Assembly: GCA_035610365.1 (NCBI GenBank)
Contig: CM069438.1
Span: 46,434,837 to 46,498,836 of the forward strand
From: Aquatica leii
Taxonomy: Eukaryota > Arthropoda > Insecta > Coleoptera > Lampyridae
Reading direction: 5' to 3'
Length of the DNA stretch: 64,000 nt
How positions within the stretch are numbered: position 1 is the first letter of the stretch; each line of letters begins with the position of its first letter. Position numbers and translations under genes: made by a program. This document shows, piece after piece, positions 33,187 through 45,333 of this stretch. The notes beneath the pieces were generated by a model that had not been told where the DNA came from, did no database searches, and worked only from the letters and a program-made list of their open reading frames with translations.

Positions 33187-36101
33187 ATGGACCCTAAAGA
33201 AGAATTAGAGAGAGAAGAGGAGATTGCGAATAGAAATCAAGTAGAGCTTCCGAAGTTATCTGACGAGGAAAGCGATGAGGATATAGTTTAAAACCATCTT
33301 GATCATCTGACTGATTCTGAAACATCTGCAAATGAATCGCCTGTTTATTCTGTTGTTACAACCTGTTGTGAAGAAGAAAACAACCTTAATTACGTAGGAA
33401 AAGACGGAAAAACGTTTTTCGAATTGACATTCTGTAACAAATAGTTACATAATAATGACATTTGGCAAAATTCAATTCTGTTTTAACTAAGAAAATCTAA
33501 TAGCATAAGGATTTATAGTGTGAAAAACGTCGTTTATATTTCATATCTGCTTTTTGCATTGTTACTACAGTGTGCGCCGCTTAATAGAATCATGTTGGAA
33601 CTTGATAACAATAAGAGAATGATAACATTATTCAAAATTCAAAAAAAAAACATATGTTTATTTATTAGAAAGCAGTAAATACATACACCATGCATTTTAT
33701 TAACAGGTTGTTAATCTAAAAAGTGAAATTTTTATAAAACGTTTAAAAAATCAAAATTTTGAGCCACCTGTAGCTTAATAGTTTGTTCATACCGGTAATA
33801 TTAATAATGAATCAAAAATAATGTTATGATGTTTAATTCACTGTTCTAAATACTACACAATACTTCTTAGAAATTTGCTGACACTAAAAATAAATACAAA
33901 ATAACGTTATCACATAAGACGTAGTTAATTTAAGCTATGTTATTCTAAGAACGCACATGCTTTCCAAGTTAATTCTCGAAGATAACGTGTTTTCAGATGT
34001 TTAAGCGTAAAAAGCGTATTACGAAAATTCAGCTAAAAAATTCATATAAAACAGGTTATTGTCCATATATAGAAACGAACCTAAGAAGAAAATTGATAAC
34101 ATAAACAGAAATTACGATTACTATAAACAATGTTTTTTCTATGTAGTAGCATACGTGTGGCCCGTTCTTTAATAACGAGATAGCATCACCCGATTGATAA
34201 CATTATCCGTAATTCCAATAAGCGGTGAGATATATATTTTTTAAATAAAAATTAAAATAGGTTTCCTATACTATTATATACTAGTATACAGAAATACCAA
34301 TTCGTAAATTAAAATTGTTACAAATACAAACTTGAAATAAATTGTAATCAATGTCTTCAAAAACACGTTAGAATTTAGCTTTGTTTGCAACCAAGATCTT
34401 GACTTAACTAAATTGTGACGTGTTTACTAACTAATTGTGAAAAATGTAAACTCAAACTAAATTAAGATCTTGTATAATAACATACTGCTACCGATCAAAA
34501 TTTATTTTTAGTAATTAAGATGGGTACTGAAATATAATATTCAAGACTCGTCTTCGACTGTTTACAGCGCCATCTGCGTTATAATGGATGAACTTATTAT
34601 TGCTGCTAAATTAAAATGTTGTGTGTCCGTAGCTACTTTTTAACTTAAGTTTGCGTTTTATATACTCAATTTTTGACCTTAATGACATTGCAGTATAATC
34701 GTTTAACTTCACTCGGAACGGGACCATTCCAAAACTACCTAACGTACAAAGTAAACCCTCAAATGAAAGTAAAAGATTTACATCTATTTTATAATTTCCT
34801 CAATAGTATAAGCATAGTTTACAAAAGAAGTAGAAAATTATCATTCAAAAATATTGCTTACTTTGTGACCTTTTTTTTTAAACAAAAAATATTTTTTTCA
34901 GGATTTTAAAATACCTTGCATGATGCTGATGCTCTTCCATAGGAACACATTTTTGTGTTCTTACAACTAATATTTTTTGATATTTCTTGTGTTCCGTGCA
35001 CGCGGGAGTACTATATAAACTACATAGGCAAAATCCCAACCTTAACGAGCGATGCAATGCTTGCTACACACCAAGTGAACACTGCACCCATTGAAGAGAT
35101 GCTGGAAGCGTTTCGAGGTCGTTGCGGTTTTCGGCAATATATTCCAAGTAAGCCGAATAAGTATAGAATCAAAATTTTCTCTATGGTCGATGTTCGCTCC
35201 TTTTACACTTTGAAAATTTACCCTGAAAAGTAGACAACATCCCTGCTAGTGTTGTAAAGCGTATTGTTGAACCAATTGCTAACACAGGAAGAAACTTAAC
35301 TGGCGATAACTGCTTTACGTCTGTTCCCTTGGCCAAAGATCTTCTAGAAACTCAAAAGCTTACTTTTGTAGAAACTATACGGAAGAATAAGAGGGAAATT
35401 CCCCCAATATTTCTTGCAACTAAAGAAATACCAATCTGTAGCAGCATGTTTGAATTTAGAAAGATCTGTCTTTTAGTCTCCTACGTGCCCAAGAGAAACA
35501 AAAATGTGTTGCTAATCTCCACAATGCACGATAATGACACTATAGACCCCGAAACAGCAGAGGCTTATAAACCGGAGGTAATAACTATTTATAATTTAAC
35601 GAAAGCCGGCGTAGAATGTAGTTGACCAATTAAAAAGCTTGTATTCAGTATCACGAATTAACTGCAGATAACCTATCATTATATTTTTTTCATTGCTGAA
35701 TATAGCCGGAATAAACAGTTACATCGTATTTCGAAATAACATAGCAGACTATAACGATTGGCGTCATTTATGTTTGAAAACATTGGCTATTGAATTAACG
35801 AGACCACATATGGCAGAACTTACCATACCTACTAAAATTACAAATTAAAAAAAAGTTAGAACCACGATCAATGGTTGTAGAAACAGACGCACCAGTTAAA
35901 GAAGAAGAAAGACCTAAGTGCAGATTCTGCCCAAGGAAAAAAACAGGAAGACCAGTATTAAATGCTCTAAATGCCAAAAAGCGATTTGCAAAGAGCATAC
36001 AACGTATTATAGTGTTAAGTGTGTGCATTCTGATAGTGACTAACTGTGTTAATGCTAAGAATTTTGATAAGTATTTCCATTTTTTTTTCAGAACTAAATA
36101 G
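33187..36101 (+). pseudogene. PiggyBac transposase, copy 1 (interrupted)
   Basis: The N-terminus is at 33187 (MDPKEELEREEE), acidic, up to NYVGKDGKT near 33410, with one in-frame stop. About 1.5 kb later the catalytic half resumes. EEMLEAFRGRCGFRQYIPSK (about 35090) follows, where the first catalytic Asp of 'DE.l..FRGR' is Glu. TGDNCFTSVPLAKDL (second Asp kept), VETIRKNKREIPP, LVSYVPKRNKNVLLISTMHD and TIYNLTKAGVECS come next, where the third Asp of 'GGVD' is Glu and the frame stops. Shifted, NIAGINSYIVFRNN and TLAIELTRPHMAEL continue. A cysteine-rich end (KCRFCPRKKTGRP) is at about 35910-35960. Two lost catalytic residues plus frameshifts make it dead. Confidence 0.87.
33443..34950. other. 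Unassigned sequence inside piggyBac copy 1
   Basis: It separates the acidic N-terminus from the catalytic half of the transposase. No coding motif is visible. Short inverted sequences around CCGCTTAATAGAAT (about 33577) and ATTCCAATAAGCGG (about 34212) may be ends of a small insertion, but the match is weak. Confidence 0.4.
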
Positions 36102-36284
36102 TTGATTTATAGTTGGTAACTGTGAAATCAAAATGTTATCTTACAATAATATTTAGTTCATATTGTATTTTTTTTCATTGAAATATCAAACAAACAGATA
36201 AACTTAACTGGTGAGCAGAACGCTCACCCGCGAGCAACGGTGTTACAAATCCTAGCGCGAGTAACGCAGGGTTAAAATACCTAC

Positions 36285-38796
36285 CTATTTAATTTTGTCT
36301 AACACCCACTTTTTCCATACCGTTCGGTTCAGTGCTAGAGTTTTCATTTCTGCTATCGTCTTCCCTGTTATTTTTCTTATTTCTTCTATTTTTTGTATCC
36401 AATTCTTCCTAGATCTTCCTACTCTTTTTTTACTTGCTTTGCCCATCGTTAATATCTTTTTTACCAATTTATTCTGATTCATCCGTATTACGTGTCTATA
36501 CCATTTAAACTGCTTCATTTCTATTTTCGTTGTTATTGTTTCTTTTGTGTCATTTGTCTTATTTCTTTTTTTATCCATCTTTGTTTCTTCGGAAATCTTT
36601 CTGAGAAATTTCATTTCTGCCGCATTAATTTTTACTTCTTGTTTATCTTGTAATGACTACGTTTTACTCGCGTATCTAAGAATTGGCATCACCACTGTGT
36701 TATACACTCTTATTTTAGTTTTCTTGTCTATTTCTTGTTTTCCAAAAATTCTCTTATTTAACGCGTAATAGATTTTAACGATTTCATTTATCCTGTTATT
36801 TCCTTCAATCTTCCCATCTTCTCTTATTACACCTCCTTGATATTCCTTTGTTGTTACATTCTCTAGTTTTTCTTCTTTATGTATGTTTCTTTAATTTCTT
36901 CTTTGTTATTGTTATTTATGTTTATTGTTTTACATTTCTTCTTTCTATTTCATCACTTTTTGTGGTTATCTGATACTAATACTATATCGTGTGCATATAG
37001 TAAGTAGTAAATTTTTATTGGTACTAGATTATTATATCCTCTCTGTCTGGCTTTGTTTGGTTCTTGTTCTAGTATTTTTTACACAATCTGTCCGTGATTA
37101 CTATAAAGAGTAGTGGATGTTTTATTCCTATTTCCATCTGGAAAAAGTCCAATTCCTCTACATTTATTTTACTGTTTTATGGATACTTCTTATAACCCTT
37201 ACTAATTTCATTCATAGCTTTAGTTGTTTTAAGCTTTTTTCTTCTTTCTTTTCTATTATCCTTCTTAACATGTGGATATTATAGTGCGTTTGTCTTCCTC
37301 TTTTATATGCTGCCTGTTCTTCTTCAAGTCTATTGTCAATGTATTTTCTCAGTCTTTTTTCTACTATTTTGGTGTATAATTTAAAGGTAGTAAAAAAAAG
37401 CATGTAGCTATATAGTTTTACAGTCCGCATACTCCCCTTTCTTGTAAATTGGAATTATAATGTTATTTTGCCACTCTTGTGAGATTTTTTCTGTCTTCCA
37501 TGTTTTCTTGAATATATTTAGTAACCATTCTTTTCTTTTCTCTCCTAGGAATCAAGTCATCTTTGATTCTATTTCGTCTTGTCCGCTTGCATTTCTTAGT
37601 TTGATGGTTCTCATTGCTTTATCTAGTTTTTCTGTGTTTATATTATCTAGAGTTTATTTTTTTTTCAATTATACCCACTGTATTCTTTCTTTTCATTTGC
37701 TCCTTTCCCACTTCTATTTCAGATTTCATTGAGAAGAATTCTTTCCATATTTTTAGTATGCTTTTAATATCTGTTTTTAATTCATTATTTTTGTTTTTTA
37801 TTCCTTTGATTATTTTTTTTTTATTTCTCTTTATTCTTATTATAGCACTCCAGAATTCCTTGTTATTTTCTTGATATCATTGTTTGATTTCTTTTCCGAA
37901 GTCTTCCCAGCTCTTCCTCTTTGCTTCTTGTACCACTTTCTTTGCTATATTTCTTTGACTTATGAATTTTTGTCTGTCTACTAATTGTTTTGTATCTCGA
38001 TACCTTTTCCATGCCATTTTTTATGTTTGACAAAGTTTTTTACTTCTTTATGCCACCACGCTGTTTTTTTTGTGGTTTTTACGTATTTTTGTTCTGCAGG
38101 TTTCTCTTGCTATTGTATGTTTCTCTAAACGTCCTCCACTTTTTTTCTAGTATCCAAGTTTTTTCCACTTGGTTCTGTTTACCTAATTCATTGTGTCTTT
38201 TTTCTTGATAGTCTCTTTCTGTTGCCTCATTTCTTAGTCTTTGTATTAGTGTTCTTTTATTTTCTTTTGGTTTTTCCTATACTAGCTCCGGTTCCTTAAT
38301 TATTGCTGTTACTAATCTGTATTCTGTGTTCATTTCCGTTTTTGGTATTGTTTCAATCTGACTTATTTTATTTTTCATTTTTTGTGTATATACTATGTAA
38401 TCGACTATACTTCTAGCGTTTCTTTGTACCGCTACGAATGTATATCTATCCTCTAGCGGTTGTCTCACATAAGTATTTCCAATTTTTAGGTTATTTAGTT
38501 GGCAAAACTTTATCATTTTTCTTCTCATTATTATTAATTTTTTCTTCTCCATGTTTTCGTATGCAACCCATACCTTTATTTTTGTCATTTCCAATTCTTG
38601 CATTCTAGTCGCCCATGATCACTACCTGATCATTTTCTTTTCTAATTTTATCTAGAAGTATTTGTAGAACGGAGTAGAAGTCTAAGATTTTTTGTTCTTT
38701 TGCTCCTTCTACTGGTGCACATATTTGTATTATACTTATTTTTCTCTGTAGTGCTATTTCCAATGTCATAATTCTCAAACTTATTCCTTCAAATTT
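36285..38796 (-). pseudogene. LINE A: endonuclease end, RT and C-terminus
   Basis: From 38796 downward: ISIIQICAPVEGAKEQKILD and VVIMGD (YAPT and GDxN blocks), then IGNTYVRQPLEDRYTF and SIVDYIVYTQKM (endonuclease C-terminus). The RT begins around 37430 (LYTKIVEKRLRKYIDNRLEE, EQAAYKRGRQTHYNI). The catalytic motif at 36997-36986 reads YAHD instead of YADD. The C-terminus at 36285-36614 (MKFLRKISEETKMDKKRNK, FKWYRHVIRM, GRSRKNWIQKI) is the familiar 'lrWfGHv.Rm....rgRp...W' tail and ends at a stop just before the piggyBac TTAA. Multiple frameshifts. Not functional. Confidence 0.8.
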
Positions 38797-41700
38797 CTTT
38801 TTCTTGCAGTGCTTTCTCCTATCGGAGGTTGGCGATCATTAGGTCGATTTTAATTTTAGAAACCGCATCTTAAAATAAAGATGTAGTGCTTATCTCGCAA
38901 CCACTGCCAAAGATTTTTAAGCCACGATGTGCGTCTACAATCTAAACCTCGCCTGCAGGCAATCTTGTCTTGAATTATGAGTTGGAGCAACAAGTACTTT
39001 TCATTGTGCATCAACTGTGAGCATTAATTGGGGTAATGTGTCCATTTTACGCAAAACTTCCACGTTGGTACAGTGGTCTGTCCAAGGAATCTTTAGGATC
39101 CGTCTATATAACTATAGCTCAAAGGCGGCAATTCTTCTTATCGTATCCTCTGTCAGGGTACTACCTTCCATTCCATATAGTACAGTGGAAAATATGTAAC
39201 ATTTGATCATGCGCTTACGGAGCTCCAAGTTTAAGTTTCTGTTCGAGAATAGTTGGCGCATTCTGCCAAATGCAATTCTCGCTTGTTCTATTCTACTCTT
39301 TATTTCCTGGTGTTTTCCCCTTTGTCATTGACATACACCCTAAACAGTTATCAGTTTTGACCCGTTCAATTGCTGTATTTTGGACTTTGATTGGTATAGG
39401 TATTTAGTGTATTTATCTTTTTTGTAACCACTACGTGTTTTGTTCTTTTAACGTTCATATCCAGTCCGTAATCCTGGCTTGTGTCGTTAACACTTGTGAT
39501 CAGCAACTGTAGTTCTTCTGTTGTTCCCGCTAGTAATACATAGTCATCGGCGTATCGCAGATTATTAATGATCTGTCCGTTTATGCTGAATCCTTCTTTT
39601 CTCTTATCCAGGGCATCTCTGAATATTGCTACCAAGTAAGAATATCAATAGTGAGAAGACGTACCCTTGCCTGACTTCCCCGTAAATATCTACTTCCTCG
39701 GTTGTGGTGCCTTCAACGACTACTTTTGCTCTTTGGTGCCAGTACAAATTACCAATTATTTTTATATCATTACTATCCAAGCCAATGTCAATTAAAACTT
39801 GGATTAACTTGTCGTGGCGTACTTGATCGAAGGCTTTCCAGTAGTCAATAAAACAGAGGTGTATATCCTGGTTGACATCTCTGCACCTCTGGATTAAAAC
39901 ATTTATGGGGAAAATAACTTCCCTTGTTCCAAAGCCATTACGAAAACCAAACTGGGTATCCTTCATAGTTTCTTCACAATTGTGATATATTCGTCTATGT
40001 ATTATTTTAAGAAGCAGCTTTAAAGTGTGACTCATGAGGCTAATCATACGGTGGTCTCCACATTTTTTTGCATTAGGCATCTTAGGAATTTTCACGAATG
40101 TAGATATCAACCATTAAATAGATTTACTAACATGTTAATTTTATCTTCCATCAGCAGCTTAATCAATTTTGTAGGAATTATGTCAGGGCCTGCCGCTTTG
40201 TTGTATTCTGCGTTGTTAATTATATATGTTTCTTTTTTAGTTATGTCTGGGTCAGTTTCTGAGGTATGTGCGTTGCCCTATGAATTTCTGTTGTCCTCAA
40301 ATAGTTTTTTAGTGTATTGTTGCCAAACTTTTAGTTTTTCTTCTACAGATATAACGGTCTTACCATCTTCATCAACTAGTGTACTCTTGGTATTGAGCCG
40401 ATATTCTCTTGTAATTTCTTTAATCTTCTTATGCATATTCCTAGCGTCGTATTGTGCATCCAGTTCTTCTAGTTCTTTGCAGCGGTCCAACATCCAGGAT
40501 TCCTTTGCTGTTCTTATCTTCTTTTGTATTAATCGGTGGAATGTTGATTTTGTTAACCTGCTACAGTGCATTAGGTCAAGTATTTTGTTAGTAATTCAGG
40601 ATTTCTTTTTTTTAGGTGTTCCCTTTTTAAAGAGTTGGTTTGCAATTTTTCCGATTGGTTGTTTTATATTATTCTATATTTATTTGACATCACTTGATTG
40701 TGATATGTTTGGAGTTTGCTGTTGAAGAGCTGTGTCAATTTTCTGTGCGACCATCGTTGTTTTTCCTGGTAGTTTTATTAGACGTACGTCTATTCTTTGT
40801 TTAGGTTTTTTCTTTGCAACAATTTTGAGTTTTACCCGTATTGTTGCAACTACCGGAGTGTGATCTGAATTGACGTCGGAGCCGGGGTACGTTTTAACAG
40901 ATTTTATGTTATTTTGAAATCGTTTGTTATTAGAATAGTGTCAATTTGGTTTCTGATTAATCTCTGAGCATTATCTGCCGGAGATTTCCAAGCATATAGT
41001 CTTCTTGTCGCTAACTTAAATTAGATGTTACTAACCGCAACGCGTTCTTCTTCGCCGAATTTTCGTTTTTTTTTGGCCCAACTCATACTCTTTAACATAC
41101 TAACCGTGTCTTCTTTGCCTATTTTTGGGTTAAATACTCTCATTATGACGCATATTTCGTGTTTATTTACTAGTTTAAGTACACTATTAAGTTGTTTATA
41201 GAATTCATCCACCATTTGTACATCTTTTTCTGCAGTGGGAGCATGTACTTGGATAACATTGACAAGATTTGCTTATATCTATAGTAACATGACATGACAA
41301 GATCTGAGTAGGGTACAAAATGTTTTACGAATTTGTCGATACCTTTTGTGACGATCATTCATACATACTTCGCACGTTTAATGTAGCAATCTTCTTGACT
41401 GACCCGGAGATTCCTAGCACTCTCTAGTCTGGAACCTGCCGGAAACTAAGGACCAAATTTTTAAGTGTTTCAACCATGATGATTATCCAGGGAAATAATT
41501 TAGTGTGGTCGTTTTCCGTGGTCTTCCACACCGCTGTGTCATTGCCGCACTAGTGGTTCCAATCTCCGCTTTTGATTTATCCCTATAGACTGTTTCGATC
41601 TACTGAATCTCCACTATCGAGGGATACTGGAAACGCAGCTGCCCGCCTCCGTAGTCTCCGCTGCAGTGGCCTAATATGGGACAGACGCTGCGCTAGTTCT

Positions 41701-41805
41701 GGTTTTTGTCTACCCCGAGTATTTTTATTTCCCCGGTACCCTTCAGTCCTTTAGAACTGACGAGCGTACTCTATCGCCAGGGGCGGCAGATCCAGAAACA
41801 GCCTT
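38797..41805 (-). mobile_element. LINE B inserted into LINE A, with 13-bp TSD
   Basis: TTCCTTCAAATTT occurs at 38784-38796 and 41806-41818, a perfect 13-bp target duplication. Between them the minus strand holds, in order, a GC-rich 5' leader (about 41805-41560), endonuclease, RT linker, RT, C-terminus, a 3' segment with GATCGCCAACCTCCGATAGG and a short AAG-type tail (GCACTGCAAGAAAAAG). The 3009-bp length and intact ends suggest a complete insertion, now with point damage to its ORF. Confidence 0.9.
38890..41390 (-). pseudogene. LINE B ORF: endonuclease and reverse transcriptase
   Basis: Down the minus strand: KIATLNVRSMYE (about 41375, endonuclease start), IQVHAPTAEKDVQ and EFYKQLNSVLKLVNK, then VIM followed by a damaged GDFN block and KIGKEDTVS. 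The linker at 40571-40278 includes IRTAKESWMLDRCKELEEL. RT at 40110-39366 carries FVKIPKMPNAKKCGDHRMIS, TQFGFRNGFGTREVIF, HLCFIDYWKAFDQVRH (motif A), GEVRQGYVFSLLIF (motif B) and LRYADDYVLLAG (motif C intact). The C-terminus (about 39190-39000) reads YGMEGSTLTEDTIRRIAAFE and RILKIPWTDH. The catalytic YADD and FID..KAFD Asp residues remain. Frameshifts and stops break the ORF. Which APE-type clade it belongs to was not settled. Confidence 0.85.
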
Positions 41806-42740
41806 TTCCTTCAAATTTACTTACTGCATTATCTACTTCCTCAGTTATAATTAATCTTACTCCCTCTTTTGCTCTTCGTTTATCATACCTTCCTAAGTAG
41901 TATAATTTATATTATCTATTAGTTATTTACTTCATAATCTTTTTTTTGTTGTTTTGCTAATTCCCATAATTTTTATATCATAGTGTTTAATCTCTTTCAC
42001 GATCTTGCACTGTTTTCCTTTTGACGATGTTATATTTCACGTCCAAATTTTCAAATGTTTACTTGTTTCTGTTTTGATCTTGTTCTTACATCTATTTCTC
42101 CTTGTTTTTGTTTTACGTTCAGTATCTCTTCGCTGATTCCTAGTTCATAGCGGCCGTTTCCATTTCTAGCAGTCTTGACTGGTTTGTTGTTTAGTTTTTT
42201 GGCTTGCGGTTGAAATTTGTTATTACTCGTAATTGTTTTCTTAACTCTTCAACATCTTTACTTTGGAGTGATCTTTCTCTTATTTTTCTAGTTTTTTGTC
42301 TTTTTTCTTTAGAGTAAATTCCTATTTCAATTTTTTTTTTCATTTTTGTCTTTGTATTTGTATTTACCGTGTTTTTAATTCCTGATTGTTGTATTGCCAG
42401 TTGGTTTTCTTCTTTCGTGTCTGTTTCTTTTAGTTGTTGTATTGTACACATTTTCTTGTTAATTTTTAGTTTGTTATATCAATCTTGCAATGTGGTCCTT
42501 CTTTCTTGCTTCGATTATATTTTGTATTTCCTTTCTTTCTTCCCGGATTCGTTTTGGATAATCATCATTTATCCATATATTCTTTTTCTTCAAATTCATT
42601 ATGGCTTTCTGTGTCTCTTGTTTTTTTAACCAATATTGTCAATTCAATTAAAATTCGTCTATTGTTTTGTTTTCGTTCCTAGTCTTCTAAATTCCTAGAT
42701 TTCTTTTTCCACATGTATTTCAAGTTTCATGTCCATGGAA
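41806..42740 (-). pseudogene. LINE A: ORF1-like region and endonuclease start
   Basis: The minus strand from about 42451 has an 86-codon Lys-rich frame (KKKIEIGIYSKEKRQKTRKI) with no sure match. It is followed by a decayed endonuclease start that ends RAKEGVRLIITEEVD and NAVSKFEG at the LINE B junction (the usual 'RA..GVa..i' block). Confidence 0.6.
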
Positions 42741-43162
42741 ATTATTGTAGTTATATCTTTTAACCCTTCGTTTTATGTTGTTGAAGATTTACTACGAACA
42801 TTTTACCTCCCATAAGTTAAGCAGCTATACATGGTGTAGCGAATTTAAGACAAACTATACAGTATACATAATTTAATATTTCATCTATAGGTGGCGATGC
42901 TAAGCAGAAAATTGTAGAAATAATTCTGTGTTCAGTTTTGACATGTGGATAACCTTCAAAGCGTGGTTTACAAATATACAGTATTTTACTGGAGTTATCT
43001 AATTTACTGCTAAAAAAGTTATACCAAAGGCTTGTAAAGGTATGTATTTACATTTTCAATAAATAGTACAGTAGTTCTACACGTGTTGCATATTTGCAAC
43101 ATTATGAAAATTGGTAGTAATGTAAATCGTTCTGTTTTTGGATGTAAAATGGCAGAAAGTTC
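42741..43162. other. Unassigned sequence between LINE A and piggyBac copy 2
   Basis: TTAACCCTTCG at about 42754 could be a piggyBac left terminus, but no inverted partner was found to the right of copy 2. A second TTAA stands at about 42819. No gene. Confidence 0.4.
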
Positions 43163-44955
43163 TTGTCGGAAGCAGAATTGCAGCAAATTATTGATAATTT
43201 AGATGCAAGCAAAGAAGAATATGAAGACTTTTCTGATACTGATACTATTGCTGACCCAGAGTATGTTCCAGAAGCCGACGACAATGATGAACAAAACCCA
43301 GTTAGTGAAAGTGCTGCTAATTTGGAAAATGTTAAAATAGACGATGATGATCAATCTAACATTGAGGTAGTAGAGGCTGAGCACGTTGAACAAGGGAATA
43401 TGCAGTGTTCAACATCTACAGGCATTACAAAGAAATTGCTAAACCGAATTATTTGGAGAAGGCGACATTTGGTACTTACAAGGAATTGCTGGACTTGGAG
43501 ACTCCATATACATCTTTCAAATATTTCTTCACTAATAAATATTTGGAAAAAATAGTAGAGCAAAGTAATCTCTATAGTGTGCAAAAACATACAATTAAAC
43601 CCTTAAATGTTTCTGTACAAGACGTTTAAAAACTTTTAGGTACATGTTTATACATGTCTGTATCTACATTACCACAAACGCGCTGCTATTAGAGACATGA
43701 TATTAGTATATCTAATATATAGCATACCATGACTATCAATCGGTTTAAGGCCATAAAAGCAAATTTACATTTCAATAATAACAAAACGATGTTAGATCGC
43801 AGCAAAGAAAAATTCGATAACTTGCACAAACTCAGACCCCTCATTGAGGAACTTTGTCAGCGATTTGCTTCAGTTTCTTTAGAACACGAATTGTCTATAG
43901 ATGAGCAAATTTGTGCTACAAAAGCTCGGCACAATCCCATGAAACCACACAAGTGGGGATTTAAACTGTTTATGCTGTGTGGGATGAATGGTTTTTGTTA
44001 TAATTTTGAAATCTACCAAAGTTACAACAACTACTTTACAAAGGTGAAGGAAGCAGAGCCTGATTTGGGATCGAGTGCAAATATTGTAGTGAGGCTTGCT
44101 CCAGTGATACCAAAGAATGTCAATCGCCAATTATATAGTGACGATTATTACACATCAGTCCCATTATTGGCACACATGACTAACCAAGACATATACATGC
44201 TAGGCACTGTGCGTAGAAATAGAATTTCACACAACAAGCTTACTAATGAAAAAGAATTCAAAAAGATGCCTCGTGGAACGTCTGGAGAGTACATGACTAG
44301 TGTGGGCGGTGTCGATCTGAGCTTAGTGGCTTGGAAAGACAATAAAGTGGTGCACATGTTGTCTTCTTGTCATGGTGAATTACTAATTTCAAAATTCAAA
44401 AGGTTTGACAGAAAACTAAAGGAAAAAGTAGAAATTAATTGTTCAAATGTCATACAAGAATACAACAACCATTTGGAAGGGGTTGATTCACTTGATAGTG
44501 TCATTGGTCGTTACAAAATTCCACTTCGATAAAAAACGGTACCTTAGGATATTTTTCCATTTATTAGATGTGACCACAATAAATGTTTGGCTTTTATATA
44601 AAAGGGGTAAAGAACTTAGTGAATCTTCAATTACAAGACCATTAAATTTATGAGAATTTCGATTAGAAGTGGCAGAATGTTTGTGCCTAATAGGGTTCAA
44701 CAATCTTAAAAGAAAGAGATGAACAAGTTCCCAAGTACAACCTCATATAGGTGCTAAACGTTGTAAAGGACTAGCAGCTCATGTTCTACCAAAAAATGTA
44801 CGTTTGGACGAAAGTTCGCATTGGATAATATATGACGGGAAGCGACTAAGATGCAAAATACCCAATTGCACTCCCATTTTAAGTGTGCGATATGTGCAGT
44901 GCATTTCTGTTTTACAAAAAATTATGTTTTGCAAGAAATATCGTCTTTCCGATTA
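43163..44955 (+). pseudogene. PiggyBac transposase, copy 2 (PGBD-like), catalytic residues retained
   Basis: The N-terminal acidic region (LSEAELQQIIDNLDASKEEY, then many D/E) occupies about 43163-43420. After a frameshift, PYTSFKYFFTNKYLEKIVEQ follows, with three in-frame stops up to 43729. An intact 267-codon stretch then runs 43729-44529: INRFKAIKANLHFNNNKTM, LEHELSIDEQICATKA (first Asp), HKWGFKLFMLCGMNGF, QLYSDDYYTSVPLL (second Asp), HNKLTNEKEFKKMPRG and NNHLEGVDSLDSVIGRYK (third Asp). A frameshift near 44520 leads to a C-terminal tail (YLRIFFHLLDVTTINVWLLY, HVLPKNVRLDESSHWIIYDG, RLRCKIPNCTPILSVRYVQC). All three catalytic Asp are present; it is disabled by stops and frameshifts only. Termini not identified. 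Confidence 0.9.
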
Positions 44956-45309
44956 ATGTCATATTAAATTTTAGTTCATATCTAGTATTGTACGATTAAC
45001 AATCAAAATTGTAATATGGTAATTTTTAATTCAATTGATAGTTATTTGTTTTGTTTGGCCAACATAACATTTATTGCAATTAATACAATCAATTTTATGT
45101 ATAACGTTATGTTCGTCAAATAATTTGGTTTTGTCTTTAATATTTGACTAAATGATGTTATATATTTTTATGTAGCTATTTTAAGGTGAGAAGTTTTCAA
45201 AATTGAAATCAACTTCTTAGTAAGATCAGGAATATTAATGAATTTGGTATATTAACATAATAAATTAGTTCGGTTAGATGCTGATAGTGTACCGTTAGTA
45301 GTGGTATAC

Positions 45310-45333
45310 TAGGATTAATATCGGAAGACACCA
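45310..45333. repeat. Left TIR of the DDE_3-like element
   Basis: 24 bases identical to the reverse complement of 46934-46957. Confidence 0.85.

Larger units (their letters stand above)
32978..36271 (+). mobile_element. PiggyBac copy 1, bounded by TTAA
   Basis: The right end reads CGCGAGTAACGCAGGG followed by TTAA (36272-36275), the classical piggyBac terminus. The left end is TTAA (32974-32977) followed by CCCAAAGGACGCGGG, which aligns with the inverted right end (CCCTGCGTTACTCGCG) imperfectly. A GGTGAGC...GCTCACC inverted repeat at about 36210-36229 is a subterminal hairpin like those of other piggyBac elements. The coding sequence is split by unassigned DNA at 33443-34950. Confidence 0.75.
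36280..42740 (-). mobile_element. LINE A: APE-type non-LTR retrotransposon, split by LINE B
   Basis: Its two parts, 41806 to ~42740 (ORF1-like region and the start of the endonuclease) and 36280-38796 (rest of the endonuclease, RT, C-terminus), join across LINE B. The reading ...VSKFEG / ISLRIMTLE is continuous once LINE B and one copy of its target duplication are removed. The 3' end lies next to piggyBac copy 1. AT-rich like LINE C, but a different sequence. Confidence 0.82.

Noticed and set aside
36295..38208. Hydrophobic plus-strand open frames
   Set aside because: They are antisense shadows of LINE A, whose endonuclease, RT and C-terminal motifs are on the minus strand.
40027..40725. 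232-codon plus-strand open frame, one of the longest in the window
   Set aside because: It lies antisense to LINE B linker and RT motifs and has no domain of its own.
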